Positions 11,987 to 13,674 of a stretch of DNA of 13,674 nucleotides are shown piece after piece (position 1 is the stretch's first letter; the number at the start of each line of letters is the position of its first letter). The position numbers were made by a program, and so were the translations under genes. Origin of the DNA: JTS-RE9 sp964649195 (GTDB lineage Bacteria; Planctomycetota; Phycisphaerae; Phycisphaerales; Phycisphaeraceae); NCBI GenBank assembly GCA_964649195.1, contig CAZYPK010000141.1, positions 1-13,674 on the forward strand. The letters are read 5' to 3'. The notes under the pieces were generated by a model. The model was not told the DNA's origin and ran no database searches. It was given only the letters and a program-made list of their open reading frames with translations.

Positions 11987-13126
11987 CTACTTCGGCCCGT
12001 TCTCGCCGTACCCGCCGCGCACATAGGTGTCGAGTTCGAACCATGCGGCATCGGCGCGTTCGAGCAGATCCTGGCGCGATCGGCTCTGGCGATGGGGGCC
12101 GGCCAGTCGCCAAGCCTGGAAGAAGAGGGCGTCGAACTCGCGCATCTTCTCGTAGATGTTTCGGCTCTGCACCGCGAGTCGATATTCCGGTTCCGGCAGC
12201 GGGATGCCCAGCGCCCCGCGGACGCGGCCCATGCGCGGGGCATAGAGCGGCGCCCAGCCGATGGGCAGCATCATTTCGCGGGTGACGCCCAGGCCGTACA
12301 TGAGCACGCTGGCCATGACGGTGTGGGCGTCCTCGGTGGGCAGCCTGCCGCCGATGGAGAGCATGTCGCCGCCGGCCTTGGCGGCTTCGACATAGACGAT
12401 GCGCATGGCATCATAGAGATCGACGAACCGCACCTTCCTGAGCGCCGCGATGGTCTGCGCCGAGTAGGCCAGGCGGATGAGCGTCTGGTTGTAGCCGGCC
12501 TTGTTTTCCTGATCGACCTGAGCCGTCTGCACCGCGGGCGAGGAGAGCACGACCACTTCGCGCACGCCTTTGTAAGCCTTCACCTTGTCGATCAGCCTGG
12601 CGAGCGAGGCTTCGTACTGTTCGACGACCGCATCGCTGGGCGGCAGATTCTTGCCGTCGTTGAGGCCGAAGCAGAGGAAGACGACGGTGGGCTTGCCGGT
12701 GTCGAGGAAATCTTGGGCCCATTCCAGGGCGCTGGTGGCGGTGGCGTCGTTCATGCCGCCGTTGAAAAAGCGAAGGCCGTAGTGCGGCTTCATGCAGAGC
12801 ATGGCGGTGGCGAAGGAGCGCACGTAGAACTGCTGCTGCGTGACATCATCGCCGATGAAGGCCAGGCGATCGCCGCGCTTGATGATCTCGTCGAACTTGA
12901 GCGGCGCGATCTGGATCGGCTCGGGCCTGGCGCTGGGCGTGACGGTCGGCCGGATGCCGGGCGACGCCACGACCTCGCCATCGGCGGGCATCCGGCCATC
13001 GGCGCGCGGCGCATCGGTCGTCTTCGCCTCGATGCGTCCTGCGCCAGGCGAGCCAGGCGGCGACTGGCAGCCGGTGAGAACGAACAGAACCAGAGCGGTG
13101 ACTTGAATCTTGAGCATCATCTTCAT
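11987..13126 (-). CDS. SGNH/GDSL-hydrolase-like lipoprotein with degenerate catalytic motifs
   Basis: The 379-aa protein from ATG 13126 opens with a lipoprotein signal, lipobox LTGC (17-20), followed by a Pro/Ala-rich linker to about residue 72. The remainder has SGNH-hydrolase architecture: block I reads FIGDDVTQ (90-97) where active members have GDS; block II is the NGGMND region (about 122-127); block III is FGLND (153-157); block V reads GGRLPTEDAH (259-268) where DGVHPTEAGH is usual. The nucleophilic Ser position is therefore Asp, and the Asp and His of DxxH are Gly and Leu. The fold is kept over full length without a frameshift, so this looks like a maintained non-hydrolytic protein rather than a decaying gene; that is inference. 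No strong ribosome site is seen; starts two to three codons downstream are possible. Confidence 0.82.
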   Translation of the reverse strand: MKMMLKIQVTALVLFVLTGCQSPPGSPGAGRIEAKTTDAPRADGRMPADGEVVASPGIRPTVTPSARPEPIQIAPLKFDEIIKRGDRLAFIGDDVTQQQFYVRSFATAMLCMKPHYGLRFFNGGMNDATATSALEWAQDFLDTGKPTVVFLCFGLNDGKNLPPSDAVVEQYEASLARLIDKVKAYKGVREVVVLSSPAVQTAQVDQENKAGYNQTLIRLAYSAQTIAALRKVRFVDLYDAMRIVYVEAAKAGGDMLSIGGRLPTEDAHTVMASVLMYGLGVTREMMLPIGWAPLYAPRMGRVRGALGIPLPEPEYRLAVQSRNIYEKMREFDALFFQAWRLAGPHRQSRSRQDLLERADAAWFELDTYVRGGYGENGPK

Positions 13127-13201
13127 GATAGGTTCATCGGCAAGACGGCGCAAATCGTGACAAACGCAGGGGAGAAGCATATGACCTGAGTTCGGGATAA
13201 G

Positions 13202-13674
13202 AGCCGCGACTCAACGAGTCGCGGAGATGAACAGCCTGAAGGAGTGGCCCAGCGCACCTTTTTCTTTCAGCCTCGATCGGCGCCCGGTGGTTTTCGCATC
13301 CCCTGATTCGCTGCACGATGGCCACTCCATTCTTGTCGTTCACGTCCGCGACGTGTTACGTCGCGGCTCAGCCGCGACTCAACGAGTCGCGGACGTCAAC
13401 AGCCTGAAGGAGTGGTCCATCGCACCTTTTTCTTTCAGCCTCGATCGGCTCCCGGTGGTTTTCGCATCCCGTGATCCGCTGCGCGATGGCCACTCCATTC
13501 TTGTCGCTCACGTCCGCGACGTGTTACGTCGCGGCTCAGCCGCGACTCAACGAGTCGCGGAGATGAACAGCCTGAAGGAGTGGTCCAGCGCACCTTTTTC
13601 TTTCAGCCTCGATCGGCGTCCGGTGGTTTTCGCATCCCGTGATCCGCTGCGCGATGGCCACTCCATTCTTGTCG
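13202..13674. repeat. 168-bp tandem array of B-type elements, running off the right edge
   Basis: Units start at 13202, 13370 and 13538, exactly 168 bp apart; the third is cut by the window edge after 137 bp. Copies 1 and 2 differ at about ten positions. Each unit opens with hairpin CCGCGACTC/GAGTCGCGG (loop AAC), then CAACAGCCTGAAGG or GAACAGCCTGAAGG and GGAGTGG, and closes with CCACTCC, then hairpin CCGCGACGT/ACGTCGCGG (loop GTT) and GGCTC. This is the B1/B2 organisation in reverse orientation. At each junction, GTCGCGGCT and AGCCGCGAC form a further palindrome. No ORF of substance is seen here; 13127-13201 shows nothing notable. Confidence 0.9.

Noticed and set aside
11918..13189. 423-codon plus-strand frame opposite the SGNH lipoprotein gene
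   Set aside because: It begins inside the octamer array and has no recognisable domain; the minus-strand gene has a lipobox and SGNH blocks.
13202..13674. CRISPR array
   Set aside because: The period is 168 bp with nearly identical units throughout; there are no short repeats separated by unique spacers.

Overview
The window reads as GC-rich chromosomal DNA from a member of the Planctomycetota, probably of the Phycisphaerae type. This is inferred from gene content: secreted SUMF1/FGE-like proteins, a PEP-CTERM protein, a Tat-exported Gfo/Idh/MocA oxidoreductase, a secreted SGNH-like lipoprotein, a multihaem cytochrome, and a Rho factor with a long N-terminal extension. No rRNA, tRNA, CRISPR array, integrase or transposase gene was found. 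All ten genes appear intact.

Plus strand, 1-8566: two paralogous secreted FGE-sulfatase-domain proteins (161-1348 and 1517-2638); a PEP-CTERM protein with its own strong terminator (3110-3760); a membrane-anchored seven-haem c-type cytochrome (4166-6259) followed by a five-helix b-type cytochrome-like membrane protein (6418-7062), which together look like a quinone-linked electron-transfer module; and a Tat-signal Gfo/Idh/MocA dehydrogenase (7256-8566).

Minus strand, 13126-8694, transcribed right to left: a degenerate SGNH-family lipoprotein (13126-11987), dephospho-CoA kinase CoaE (11866-11252), transcription terminator Rho (11032-9542), a small unknown protein (9489-9220), and an overlapping AbiEii/DUF6036-like nucleotidyltransferase (9260-8694). 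The last two look like a two-gene unit of toxin-antitoxin type, by analogy only. The plus and minus blocks converge at 8567-8693.

The least expected content lies between the genes. Nearly every spacer carries a structured repeat: (A) arrays of the heptamer TTTGARA at three plus-strand junctions; (B) about 170-210 bp REPIN-like elements bounded by two inverted, non-identical hairpins whose stems differ by compensatory changes, including a 168-bp tandem array running off the right edge; (C) a near-perfect 26-bp inverted pair plus a solo arm that supplies the nucleotidyltransferase stop codon; (D) a short GCCGCTTGCGGC hairpin module found alone, inside B elements in both orientations, and once inside the cytochrome gene; (E) inverted octamer arrays between the SGNH gene and coaE. 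No RAYT/Y1 transposase is present here, so any mobilising enzyme would be encoded elsewhere.
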